Below, in pieces: positions 26,050 to 32,586 of a stretch of 32,586 nt of DNA. Position numbers and translations under genes: made by a program. Source of the stretch: Porphyromonadaceae bacterium UBA7332 (GTDB lineage Bacteria > Bacteroidota > Bacteroidia > Bacteroidales > UBA7332); NCBI GenBank assembly GCA_002471225.1, contig DKPO01000031.1, forward strand, positions 293,398-325,983, written 5' to 3'. Position 1 is the stretch's first letter, and every line of letters begins with the position of its first letter. The notes beneath the pieces were generated by a model. The model did not search any database and was not told the origin of the DNA. It saw nothing but the letters and a program-made list of their open reading frames with translations.

Positions 26050-27168
26050 ATGAAGAAGATAGCGTCCTTATTTAATCTGATGTTAATAATGTTTTTTGCA
26101 TTATCGTCATGTACGGATGATCGTGAACCGCGATACGAATTGGTCAGTGCTCCTAAAATGGAGGTGCCTGGCGGAACTTATATATTGACAGAACCTGCGG
26201 CTGATTTTATTATGGAAACATTCGCATGGAGTAAAGGAGATTTTAATTATGAGGCAGGTCCGATCTACACACTGGAAGCTGCTCCTACAGACTCATTTCC
26301 TGCTGACAGTACAGTTGAAATGGCATCGGTTAATCAGCCATATGCTTCAGTTACGGTTGGTCAGATGAATGCGATTATGAAAAAATGGGATAAACCTGCA
26401 GATGTAATGGCTCCCGTATTTTTCCGAGTAAAAACTGCTTTAGCCAATAATGGGTTACAAACTGTGATTGTTTATTCCAAACCAATTCGTGTAGATGTTA
26501 CTCCTTACTTTATGAAGGATCCGGTTAAAGCTCCGCTTTATTTAGTAGGTAATATAACAGAGACACCTTGGGATAATAAAGCAAATGCTCTTGGTACAGG
26601 TCTTATGTCTATGTTTGCAACCGATAACTCTACTAAAGATGAGGTTTACACATATACAGGTTATTTCGCTTCGAACGATCCGACAGAGCCTAAGTCTTTC
26701 TTCAAGTTCGTTACGATTCCTGGTTCATGGGATCCTCAATACGGATTTGAAAGTGAGGGTAAACTAAGTGCGAAAGGTGAAAATATTCCTGGTGGGGCAA
26801 AAGGCTATAAAACGCTGACTGTAGATCTGAAAGCTTTGACCTATACGCTTGAAGATTATGATATAACCGGAAAAGAGCCTCTGACAGGTCTTGGTCTTGT
26901 TGGTGATTTTACAGGATGGGCAGACGGTGCAGACGTTGCTTTAGAACCGCTTTCTTATGATCCTTATATCTTACGAGCTACAATCACTTTAGCTGAAGAT
27001 GGAGGGTTGAAAGTTCGTCAGAATGGAAGCTGGGATAATAACTGGGGTGGAGCTACCGTACCATTTGGTAAATTGACTAAAGGTGGAGACAACATTTCAT
27101 TGACAGCAGGTAAATACTATATTCAGGTTAATACATTGACTATGAATACTGCAATTATTGCATTATAA
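26050..27168 (+). CDS. susE: SusE-like starch-binding lipoprotein
   Basis: 372 residues, close to SusE (about 387). Lipobox LSS-C21 followed by TDDREPRYE, an acidic surface-export signal. An N-terminal SusE-type domain (about 30-140; TFAWSKGDFNYEAGPIYTLEA) precedes two starch-binding-like modules, beginning near KAPLYLVGNITETPWDN and LTGLGLVGDFTGWADGADV. Aromatic residues in WDNNWGG and FTGW are plausible sugar-stacking positions. It holds alpha-glucan at the surface for the SusC/SusD complex and the amylase. A strong terminator follows it. Confidence 0.88.
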   Translation: MKKIASLFNLMLIMFFALSSCTDDREPRYELVSAPKMEVPGGTYILTEPAADFIMETFAWSKGDFNYEAGPIYTLEAAPTDSFPADSTVEMASVNQPYASVTVGQMNAIMKKWDKPADVMAPVFFRVKTALANNGLQTVIVYSKPIRVDVTPYFMKDPVKAPLYLVGNITETPWDNKANALGTGLMSMFATDNSTKDEVYTYTGYFASNDPTEPKSFFKFVTIPGSWDPQYGFESEGKLSAKGENIPGGAKGYKTLTVDLKALTYTLEDYDITGKEPLTGLGLVGDFTGWADGADVALEPLSYDPYILRATITLAEDGGLKVRQNGSWDNNWGGATVPFGKLTKGGDNISLTAGKYYIQVNTLTMNTAIIAL

Positions 27169-27188
27169 GTATAAATTTCATGCATGAT

Positions 27189-27225
27189 AAAAAGCCACAA
27201 AAGAAACTCTTTTGTGGCTTTTTTT
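27189..27225 (+). terminator. Intrinsic terminator between susE and the amylase gene
   Basis: AAAAAGCCACAAAAG and its perfect complement around a five-base loop, followed by T's. It sits 20 bases after the susE stop and 30 bases before the amylase ATG, so it may end most susCDE transcripts and make the amylase transcript depend on readthrough or its own start. Confidence 0.88.
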
Positions 27226-27255
27226 ATAATCATATTAATCTCAAAGACAATACAA

Positions 27256-30018
27256 ATGAGAAAAACATTATTTATTTCTATCTGCTGTATACTATTCAGT
27301 ATTACAGATCTGTTAGCACAAGTTATATCTTCGAATCCAAAGTTAGTTACGACCGGATCAACAAATATTGAAATTATATTTGATGCATCGCAAGGCAACA
27401 GGGGCATGATGGGTGCTGCTGATTGTTATGCTCACACCGGAGTTATTACGAATATAAGTATTAATGATAAAGACTGGCGATATGCTTCTGAATGGAAGGA
27501 TAATTCTCCAAAGTATAAAATGCAGTCGTTAGGAAGCAATAAATGGAAATTAATAATTACACCTGATATCACAGAATACTATGGAATAACTGATGCAAAA
27601 GAAATCGTAGCCCGTCTTGCTTTTGTTTTTAGAAATGCCGATGCTTCAAAAGAAGGTAAGAATTCAGATGGGTCAGATATATATCTGAATGTTTATCAGG
27701 ATGGATTGGCTATAAACTTCATATCGCCTGTTGAGAATCAGATTTATAGAGCAAAGGAACCTGTAAAAGTAAATATTACATCAACCATATCTGCCGATCT
27801 TAAACTGTTTAAAGATGATGTCAATTCGATTCCGCTGAAACATATACAAAGCGGACAAGAACTAATGCACGATTTGTCACTACCGGTAGGCGAGTATAAT
27901 TTGATAGCACAGGCTTCGCTGGGAAGCGATGTAGTACGTGATACGACTTACATATGTATAAGTAAGAATCCTGATTTACAAATAAAACCGGTCGGGATAA
28001 AGGATGGGATTAATCTAAATCCGGATGGATCCGTAACTTTTTGCTTATTTGCTCCGGATAAAGAATCCGTATTTCTGTTAGGTGATTTCAATGATTTTAA
28101 GCCGGATAATGAATATTTGCTGCATTGTGATATCTCTGCTTCGGCAAATTATCCAAATTCAAAATACTTCTGGATCACACTTAATAATCTCGATCCTGCC
28201 AAAGAGTATGCATTTCAATATTTGGTGGATGGATCAATACGAATTGGAGATCCCTATTGTGAGAAAATATTAGATCCGTGGAACGATAAGTATATTAATG
28301 AAAAACATTTGATTTATCCTGAATTGAGATCTTATCCCTCAGATAAAGCAACAGATATATTATCTGTATTTAAACCGGTAAAAGCATCTTATAACTGGCT
28401 TGCAAATGATTTTGTACAGCCTGCTCAGGATAATCTGGTTGTCTATGAAATCTTACTTAGAGATTTTACCACGGAAGGATCTGTTAATGCAGCTATTGAT
28501 AAGCTGGATTATTTGCAGAAACTGGGCATAAATGCTATAGAGCTTATGCCCATTCAGGAATTCGACGGAAATGATAGCTGGGGATATAATCCGAACTTCT
28601 ATTTTGCTCCCGATAAGGCTTATGGAACAAAAGCCGATTACAAGCGATTCATAGATGAATGCCATCAAAGAGGTATCGCAGTAATACTCGATGTCGTATT
28701 TAATCACTCATGGGGACAAAGTCCTATGTGTAAATTATGGTGGAACGATCTGAACAATCAACCCTCAAAAGAGAATCCGTATTATAATGAAGTCGCACCG
28801 CACCCCTATAGTGTAGGAAATGATTTTGATCATTCTCAGAAAATAGTAAGAGATTTTTTCAAACGAGTACTTCAGTTTTGGATGGAAGAATACCGTGTTG
28901 ATGGTTTTCGGTTTGATTTATCCAAAGGATTTACCCAAAAACTAAGTGGAGACAATGTTGAATTATGGAGTCAGTATGATAAAGACCGTATTGCTTACAT
29001 CAAAGAATATACGGATGCAATAAAGTCAGTAAATCCTGCTGCTTATGTGATTATGGAACATTTTGCAGTAGAATCCGAAGAAGATGAAATAGCTGCATAT
29101 AAGTCCGTTTTGCTCTGGAGAAATATGAATTATAACTTTGCTGAAGCGGCTATGGGATGGAAAGATAAAGCAGATTTATCAGGAATTAAAGCATTTAACC
29201 GGATTGGTTTTATGGAAAGTCATGATGAAGAACGTATAGCATTCAAAGCGAAAGAGTGGGGGAATGGTTCTATTAAAACAGATTTAGCTGCAAGAATGAA
29301 ACAAAATACGGTATGTGCCGCTTTTGCGCTCCTTTCTCCCGGTCCGCGGATGATCTGGCAATTCGGTGAACAGGGCTATGATTACAGTATAGACTATAAT
29401 GGAAGGACTGGCCGTAAGCCTGTCCGTTGGGATTATCTCGAACAACAGGAACGTAAAACTCTCTATGAGCAATATAGTTTAATGCTTAATCTACGAAAAG
29501 CGTATCCCCAGGTTTTCCGGCCTGCTACTGATTTTAACTGGCAGGTATTAGCGTCAGATTGGGACGGAGGAAAGAGGATGGAATATAAACATCCCGATTT
29601 GCATGTAATTGTACTAGGTAATTTTAGTAATAATGCAATTGCGATGAATCCCCGATTTACAAAGACAGGAGAGTGGTATGAAGTTCTTTCAGGTACTATA
29701 AGGAATATTGCAGTTACAACAGCTTCAATTCAACTTAATCCGAACGAAGTAATGATATTTACTTCAGAAATACCGACCTCTGAAGAACAGACGGATGAGG
29801 ATATAATACGTTTTTATCCTAATCCCGTTAAGGATGTATTATATATAGAAACTGCTAAAGAAGTAAAGAAAATAAATATCTATTCCTTATCAGGACAATT
29901 AATTAAACAAGTAATAGGACGGGACAAGGTAGGGCTAAGTCATCTGGGTAAGGGTGCTTATATAATTGAATGTTTCATTGGAGAGCGTATCAGCCGTAAA
30001 ACGATACTGAAAGACTGA
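27256..30018 (+). CDS. GH13 alpha-amylase family enzyme with T9SS sorting domain
   Basis: 920 residues from the ATG at 27256. The frame is open upstream to 27184, but that stretch encodes the terminator hairpin and the signal peptide starts here (MRKTLFISICCILFSITDLLAQ). An N-terminal sandwich module (about 25-150) is followed by an early-set/CBM48-like domain (SVTFCLFAPDKESVFLLGDFNDF) and the GH13 barrel with its four regions: DVVFNH (479-484), GFRFD with nucleophile D554, MEHF with acid/base E601, and ESHDEER with H656-D657. The tail RFYPNPVKDVLYIE onward (852-920), ending in KTILKD, is a type A T9SS C-terminal domain, so the enzyme should be secreted or anchored at the surface. It cleaves alpha-1,4-glucans to feed the SusCDE system. 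Confidence 0.92.
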   Translation: MRKTLFISICCILFSITDLLAQVISSNPKLVTTGSTNIEIIFDASQGNRGMMGAADCYAHTGVITNISINDKDWRYASEWKDNSPKYKMQSLGSNKWKLIITPDITEYYGITDAKEIVARLAFVFRNADASKEGKNSDGSDIYLNVYQDGLAINFISPVENQIYRAKEPVKVNITSTISADLKLFKDDVNSIPLKHIQSGQELMHDLSLPVGEYNLIAQASLGSDVVRDTTYICISKNPDLQIKPVGIKDGINLNPDGSVTFCLFAPDKESVFLLGDFNDFKPDNEYLLHCDISASANYPNSKYFWITLNNLDPAKEYAFQYLVDGSIRIGDPYCEKILDPWNDKYINEKHLIYPELRSYPSDKATDILSVFKPVKASYNWLANDFVQPAQDNLVVYEILLRDFTTEGSVNAAIDKLDYLQKLGINAIELMPIQEFDGNDSWGYNPNFYFAPDKAYGTKADYKRFIDECHQRGIAVILDVVFNHSWGQSPMCKLWWNDLNNQPSKENPYYNEVAPHPYSVGNDFDHSQKIVRDFFKRVLQFWMEEYRVDGFRFDLSKGFTQKLSGDNVELWSQYDKDRIAYIKEYTDAIKSVNPAAYVIMEHFAVESEEDEIAAYKSVLLWRNMNYNFAEAAMGWKDKADLSGIKAFNRIGFMESHDEERIAFKAKEWGNGSIKTDLAARMKQNTVCAAFALLSPGPRMIWQFGEQGYDYSIDYNGRTGRKPVRWDYLEQQERKTLYEQYSLMLNLRKAYPQVFRPATDFNWQVLASDWDGGKRMEYKHPDLHVIVLGNFSNNAIAMNPRFTKTGEWYEVLSGTIRNIAVTTASIQLNPNEVMIFTSEIPTSEEQTDEDIIRFYPNPVKDVLYIETAKEVKKINIYSLSGQLIKQVIGRDKVGLSHLGKGAYIIECFIGERISRKTILKD

Positions 30019-30035
30019 TTTTTCAATAGAGCAAT

Positions 30036-30099
30036 AATCCGGTAAAATACAATTATAGAAATCAATAAATTATTTCCTGTGATTGTATTTTTCCGGATT
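30036..30099 (+). terminator. Hairpin terminator after the amylase gene
   Basis: An 18-base arm beginning AATCCGG pairs with its complement 28 bases later, with one T-T mismatch, 17 bases after the amylase stop. The downstream GTTTATTTT is T-rich. The large loop makes it less typical than the others. Confidence 0.6.
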
Positions 30100-30694
30100 G
30101 TTTATTTTCAGACAGATGATCAAGGCAGGAAACTACGGAGTAAACGAAAGACATATTATCCATTACTATTAATCAACTATGGAGATGTATTTATTTAACG
30201 TGTTAAAGTGAGAACTTATAACAACACTAATGTTTTTCGTGTTGTTATTCATATGAAGTTGACCAAAAAGTGTACATTTTTTTTAATCGAATTGATTTGA
30301 CTAAATTATTGTTTAATAGAATTAATCTGAAGAGATTAAACGAGAGTTAATTAAAATAATTATCTAATGTAGAACTGGATTGCAGAATCACAGCATTGCA
30401 CCAAATTTCTTGTTATATCATAGTGTATCTATGATAATAAAAATTCATTCATTTTATTTTTATCGGAGAGTTATATAGTTGTATCATGTTTTATAACTAT
30501 GAAAGATTGGTATGTGCCAACCAATCGATAAATCGAGCTAATAATCTCTGAATAAAAATCAACTTATTTCTTATTTACGGCATTAAAAGAAATCTTATCT
30601 GATAAACAATATTTTGTTTAATGGTCTGATGCTTACTTGTATGACACAGACTAAAAGTGTTTTTCGACATTTACATCTATCAAAAAATCAGATT
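30100..30694. other. Long leader/intergenic region with several hairpins
   Basis: Almost 600 AT-rich bases without a supported gene. Perfect inverted repeats are at 30218-30248 (ten-bp ATAACAACAC stem), 30416-30436 (TATCATAG/CTATGATA) and 30505-30526 (GATTGGT/ACCAATC). There is no ideal promoter; ATATTTTG at about 30609 is a near match. The preceding codons to 30614 in the frame of the next gene do not look coding. Confidence 0.55.
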
Positions 30695-31861
30695 ATGAAA
30701 AAGAATTTTTTAGGATTAGGTTTAATCCTCAGTGGCTTGTTGTTTATCTGGAGTTGTAGCTCAGATGATAAAACAGTTGTACCACAAGACGAGACTTTTG
30801 AATTACAATTAGGTTTTGATTTACAAGATTTGGGCAACACGACAAAAGGTGACCCGATACCCGCATTCTTATGCTTATCAGAAGCTGAACTGGCAGCATT
30901 AATGACAAATAATGATCCAAATGATGATGTGGAAGCATTGGTTACTTTAAGTAAAAATGGTGCTAATATCATGCAAAATCAAAAAGTACAATTACGTGCT
31001 ATTAAAGATGGTGGAAAAGATAAGCTGGTTACCGAGGCTCTTGTAGTGCCTTACGAAGCCAATGCTAATTATAAAATTGAGGAAATGAAGATTGTGAAAA
31101 AATCAGACAATTCAATCATTCATTACGCAACCGTTCTTCCCGGCTCGCCTGTTTATATTGCGAATACTCAGATTGGAAGTTGTGTGACAAGTAATACGAC
31201 TCCGATGACTCCTAAAAAATTTGATAAAATTTATCATGAACTTTGCTTGCATTGCATGCAGAATTATACTCCTACAGACTTTGGATTAAGTATTTTGACT
31301 CCTAATTATCATAAACATTATTGTATCAACTTTATTGTTGATTTATGTGGTCAGGCAGGTGGTGGATCTGATATTAATAAAGATATGTTAGGAACAGGAA
31401 CTTATGAGATTTTCCGTGCGGTTTTGACAAATGGCCAAACAGAGCCAAGGGAATCAGACTGGACTTTAATCGCAAAAGGAAATTATGGAGGGTTAACAAA
31501 TCCTGTTTTAGGAAAAATCTGTTTCTATGATGATCCGAAAGTTGATAATGCAAAAGAATGGTATTCTATCCGATTATTGAATACAGCAGCTCCTTTGATT
31601 AATTATTATATCGAGACTGTACCTGTTTGTCCTCCTGACGGAACTCCATTGGGCAAATATGTAAGAGGCGTTCCATTAACCAAAATGTTGACCTTACTAA
31701 AAGAAAGCGGACATAAACCAGGTGGTATTATTAATAATGGTATGGTTCATTTCTGGTGGTGTGATGTTATTGCCAATAAATGTGCTCCTAACTTATACAG
31801 CTGGCCGACTAATCCTGGCGGTGGTGATACATTTACCTGGTACGATACCGTTGCACAATAG
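30695..31861 (+). CDS. Cysteine-rich surface lipoprotein of unknown function
   Basis: 388 residues from the ATG at 30695; an ORF extension to 30614 is rejected because the lipoprotein signal MKKNFLGLGLILSGLLFIWS-C21 begins here. The SSDDK after the cysteine fits a surface-export signal. I recognise no family. The first part (FELQLGFDLQDLGNTTKGDPIP) resembles the lead of many Bacteroidales adhesin-like lipoproteins. The mature protein has ten further cysteines, including CLHC and HKHYC close together (a possible metal-binding or disulfide cluster), CPPDG and WWCDVIANKC near the end, and a Gly/Pro-rich C-terminus. Own transcription unit, ending at the hairpin 31907-31941. It borders the repeat-rich block. 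Confidence 0.8.
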   Translation: MKKNFLGLGLILSGLLFIWSCSSDDKTVVPQDETFELQLGFDLQDLGNTTKGDPIPAFLCLSEAELAALMTNNDPNDDVEALVTLSKNGANIMQNQKVQLRAIKDGGKDKLVTEALVVPYEANANYKIEEMKIVKKSDNSIIHYATVLPGSPVYIANTQIGSCVTSNTTPMTPKKFDKIYHELCLHCMQNYTPTDFGLSILTPNYHKHYCINFIVDLCGQAGGGSDINKDMLGTGTYEIFRAVLTNGQTEPRESDWTLIAKGNYGGLTNPVLGKICFYDDPKVDNAKEWYSIRLLNTAAPLINYYIETVPVCPPDGTPLGKYVRGVPLTKMLTLLKESGHKPGGIINNGMVHFWWCDVIANKCAPNLYSWPTNPGGGDTFTWYDTVAQ

Positions 31862-31906
31862 TATAATTTTTTCATAATATATAATATTGACTTGATTTAA
31901 TGAAGG

Positions 31907-31941
31907 ATAAAGGGATCTTGCGTGAAGTAAGATCCCTTTAT
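31907..31941 (+). terminator. Hairpin after the lipoprotein gene
   Basis: A perfect 13-bp stem ATAAAGGGATCTT/AAGATCCCTTTAT with a nine-base loop, 45 bases after the stop. It lacks a long T run afterwards, so terminator strength is uncertain. Confidence 0.65.
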
Positions 31942-32005
31942 AGTTAGATAAAAGTGTCAACCAAATCCAGAACAAGTCCTTTTATTGGTCTTATTACAAA
32001 TTAGA

Positions 32006-32093
32006 TACGTAGCAAAATATATTTTCATAGGTAGCAAAATTTCTTCAGATACGTATATAAAATATTTTTCATACGTAGTAAAATCCGGAAACA
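32006..32093. repeat. Four 22-bp direct repeats, consensus TASGTAGCAAAAT
   Basis: Units begin at 32006, 32028, 32050 and 32072 exactly 22 bases apart, each opening with TACGTA or TAGGTA followed by an A-run and mostly ending CA. The pairs 1+2 and 3+4 also form a 44-base tandem repeat. A fifth weak start (TAGGATTAAT) is at 32094. Confidence 0.8.
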
Positions 32094-32109
32094 TAGGATT
32101 AATGATTAA

Positions 32110-32179
32110 GTCAATCGTTCTGATAAGCAAGTCAATCTATTAAACGATCCGGTCAATCATCCGAAAGATATAGTCTATC
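32110..32179. repeat. Four GTCAATC motifs at exact 21-bp spacing
   Basis: GTCAATC at 32110, 32131 and 32152, and GTCTATC at 32173, all exactly 21 bases apart. The bases between them differ. An inverted copy GATTGAC is at 32188-32194. Confidence 0.85.
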
Positions 32180-32258
32180 TATTTAATGATTGACTGCTTT
32201 GTTATAGCTTTACTTTGTTTAGTATAATGTCTTTACTAAAGAATAATTTTACGATTTT

Positions 32259-32383
32259 TCCTACACCATCCTACACACAAGTTTTAATTTGCTGATAATT
32301 GGATATATAAGGTGATTGATATCTCATTTTATCTGTCACCATCCTACACCCATCTTACACCATCCTACACCCATCTTGCACCC
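32259..32383. repeat. ATCCTACACC/ATCTTACACC repeats
   Basis: TCCTACACCATCCTACACAC at 32259-32278, then two tandem 21-base units at 32341-32361 and 32362-32382 that differ at one base; each is built of an ATCCTACACCC and an ATCTTRCACC half, so six related half units in all. The 60-base gap between the two groups holds no further copies. Confidence 0.85.
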
Positions 32384-32471
32384 TTTACTAATTGATAAGC
32401 AATTTGTTATACCCTTAGTGAGAGATATGAAGGATAAAATTTGCTTTTAGCAACGTAGTACATTCAATTAT

Positions 32472-32557
32472 AAAACGAATGCATTTTGTGATGACGAAAT
32501 GCGTTCGTTTTGATCACCAAATACCTTTGTTTTATACACCAAATACCTTCGTTTTAT
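32472..32557. repeat. 22-bp repeats ACSAAATRCSTTYGTTTT plus inverted repeat
   Basis: Units at 32493, 32515 and 32537, 22 bases apart; the last two differ at one base over 21, the first matches about 15 of 22. Less similar copies appear to flank them at 32471 and 32559. Also an inverted repeat, AAAACGAATGCATTT (32472-32486) with its complement at 32497-32511 allowing one G-T pair. Confidence 0.75.
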
Positions 32558-32586
32558 TCAACAAAACGGTACATCTTCAAAAAGAA

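Larger units (their letters stand above)
31942..32586. other. Gene-free, repeat-packed block to window end
   Basis: No ORF worth reporting on either strand. The block holds four direct-repeat families with 21- or 22-bp periods (separate entries), a TTTAGTA/TACTAAA inverted repeat at 32218-32240, and an inverted repeat AAAACGAAYGCATTT at 32472-32511. It continues past the window edge. It resembles a protein-binding array (origin/iteron-like, or a long promoter region) more than a decayed gene. Confidence 0.7.

Noticed and set aside
27184..27255. Extended N-terminus of the amylase
   Set aside because: It encodes the terminator hairpin and would bury the signal peptide; the ATG at 27256 gives a normal signal sequence.
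27123..27407. 94-residue minus-strand ORF across the susE/amylase junction
   Set aside because: It overlaps the terminator and the ends of two well-supported genes in the opposite strand.
30614..30694. Extended N-terminus of the cysteine-rich lipoprotein
   Set aside because: It would place 27 residues before a standard lipoprotein signal; the ATG at 30695 is preferred.
32107..32193. Open frame with a seven-residue periodic peptide (VNxxxDx) through the GTCAATC repeats
   Set aside because: The 21-base period automatically keeps frame; the stretch has stops on both sides, only 28 codons and no start codon.
31942..32586. CRISPR array
   Set aside because: Repeated cores are only 7-21 bases, spacing is 21-22 bases with no 30-base spacers, and several unrelated motifs are involved.
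1..32586. Insertion sequence, prophage or integrase gene
   Set aside because: No transposase, integrase or terminal inverted repeats with target duplications were seen; the repeat block at the end could border an element outside the window but this cannot be shown.

Overview
The window is AT-rich chromosomal DNA from a member of the Bacteroidota, order Bacteroidales. The supporting evidence is a SusC/SusD/SusE nutrient-uptake set, a type IX secretion (T9SS) component and a T9SS-sorted amylase, LytS/LytTR signalling, families largely confined to this group (DUF5020, and probably DUF3316), and promoters matching the Bacteroidota consensus TTTG-N(18-20)-TAnnTTTG rather than a sigma70-type one. 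A Dysgonomonas- or Paludibacter-like genome is my best guess from base composition and T9SS; this is inference.

Layout. 1-500 (minus): tRNA-Glu, rpsT, then the start of a second tRNA-Glu cut by the window edge. 683-5807: an outer-membrane barrel gene, nadD, and a tight minus-strand operon yitT-rdgB-porZ that converges on nadD and shares a TTAA stop with it. 6108-10467 (plus): S41 peptidase lipoprotein, YraN, DUF3316 protein, Crp/Fnr-type regulator, EamA transporter and GNAT acetyltransferase, closed by a terminator. 10596-11180: an exported protein of unknown function. 11238-16290 (minus): a three-gene operon of TonB-dependent receptor, beta-helix surface lipoprotein and TRAP-like (purple acid phosphatase family) phosphoesterase, which looks like a phosphorylated-nutrient or metal acquisition unit. 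16548-18693: gdhA facing a DUF5020 outer-membrane protein. 18871-21076: small membrane protein plus LytS kinase and LytTR regulator. 21379-30018: SusC, SusD, SusE and a large GH13 amylase with a T9SS sorting tail, a starch/alpha-glucan utilisation locus. 30695-31861: an unrecognised cysteine-rich surface lipoprotein.

The last ~650 bases (31942-32586) have no gene but are packed with four different families of short direct repeats, each with a 21- or 22-bp period (two helical turns). This iteron-like block runs off the window edge and is the least explained and most interesting part of the sequence.

Working together: PorZ (T9SS) is the kind of machinery needed to put the sorted amylase on the surface. 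There it would cut alpha-glucans that SusD/SusE hold and SusC imports with TonB energy. The TonB receptor-phosphatase operon is a second, independent uptake unit.
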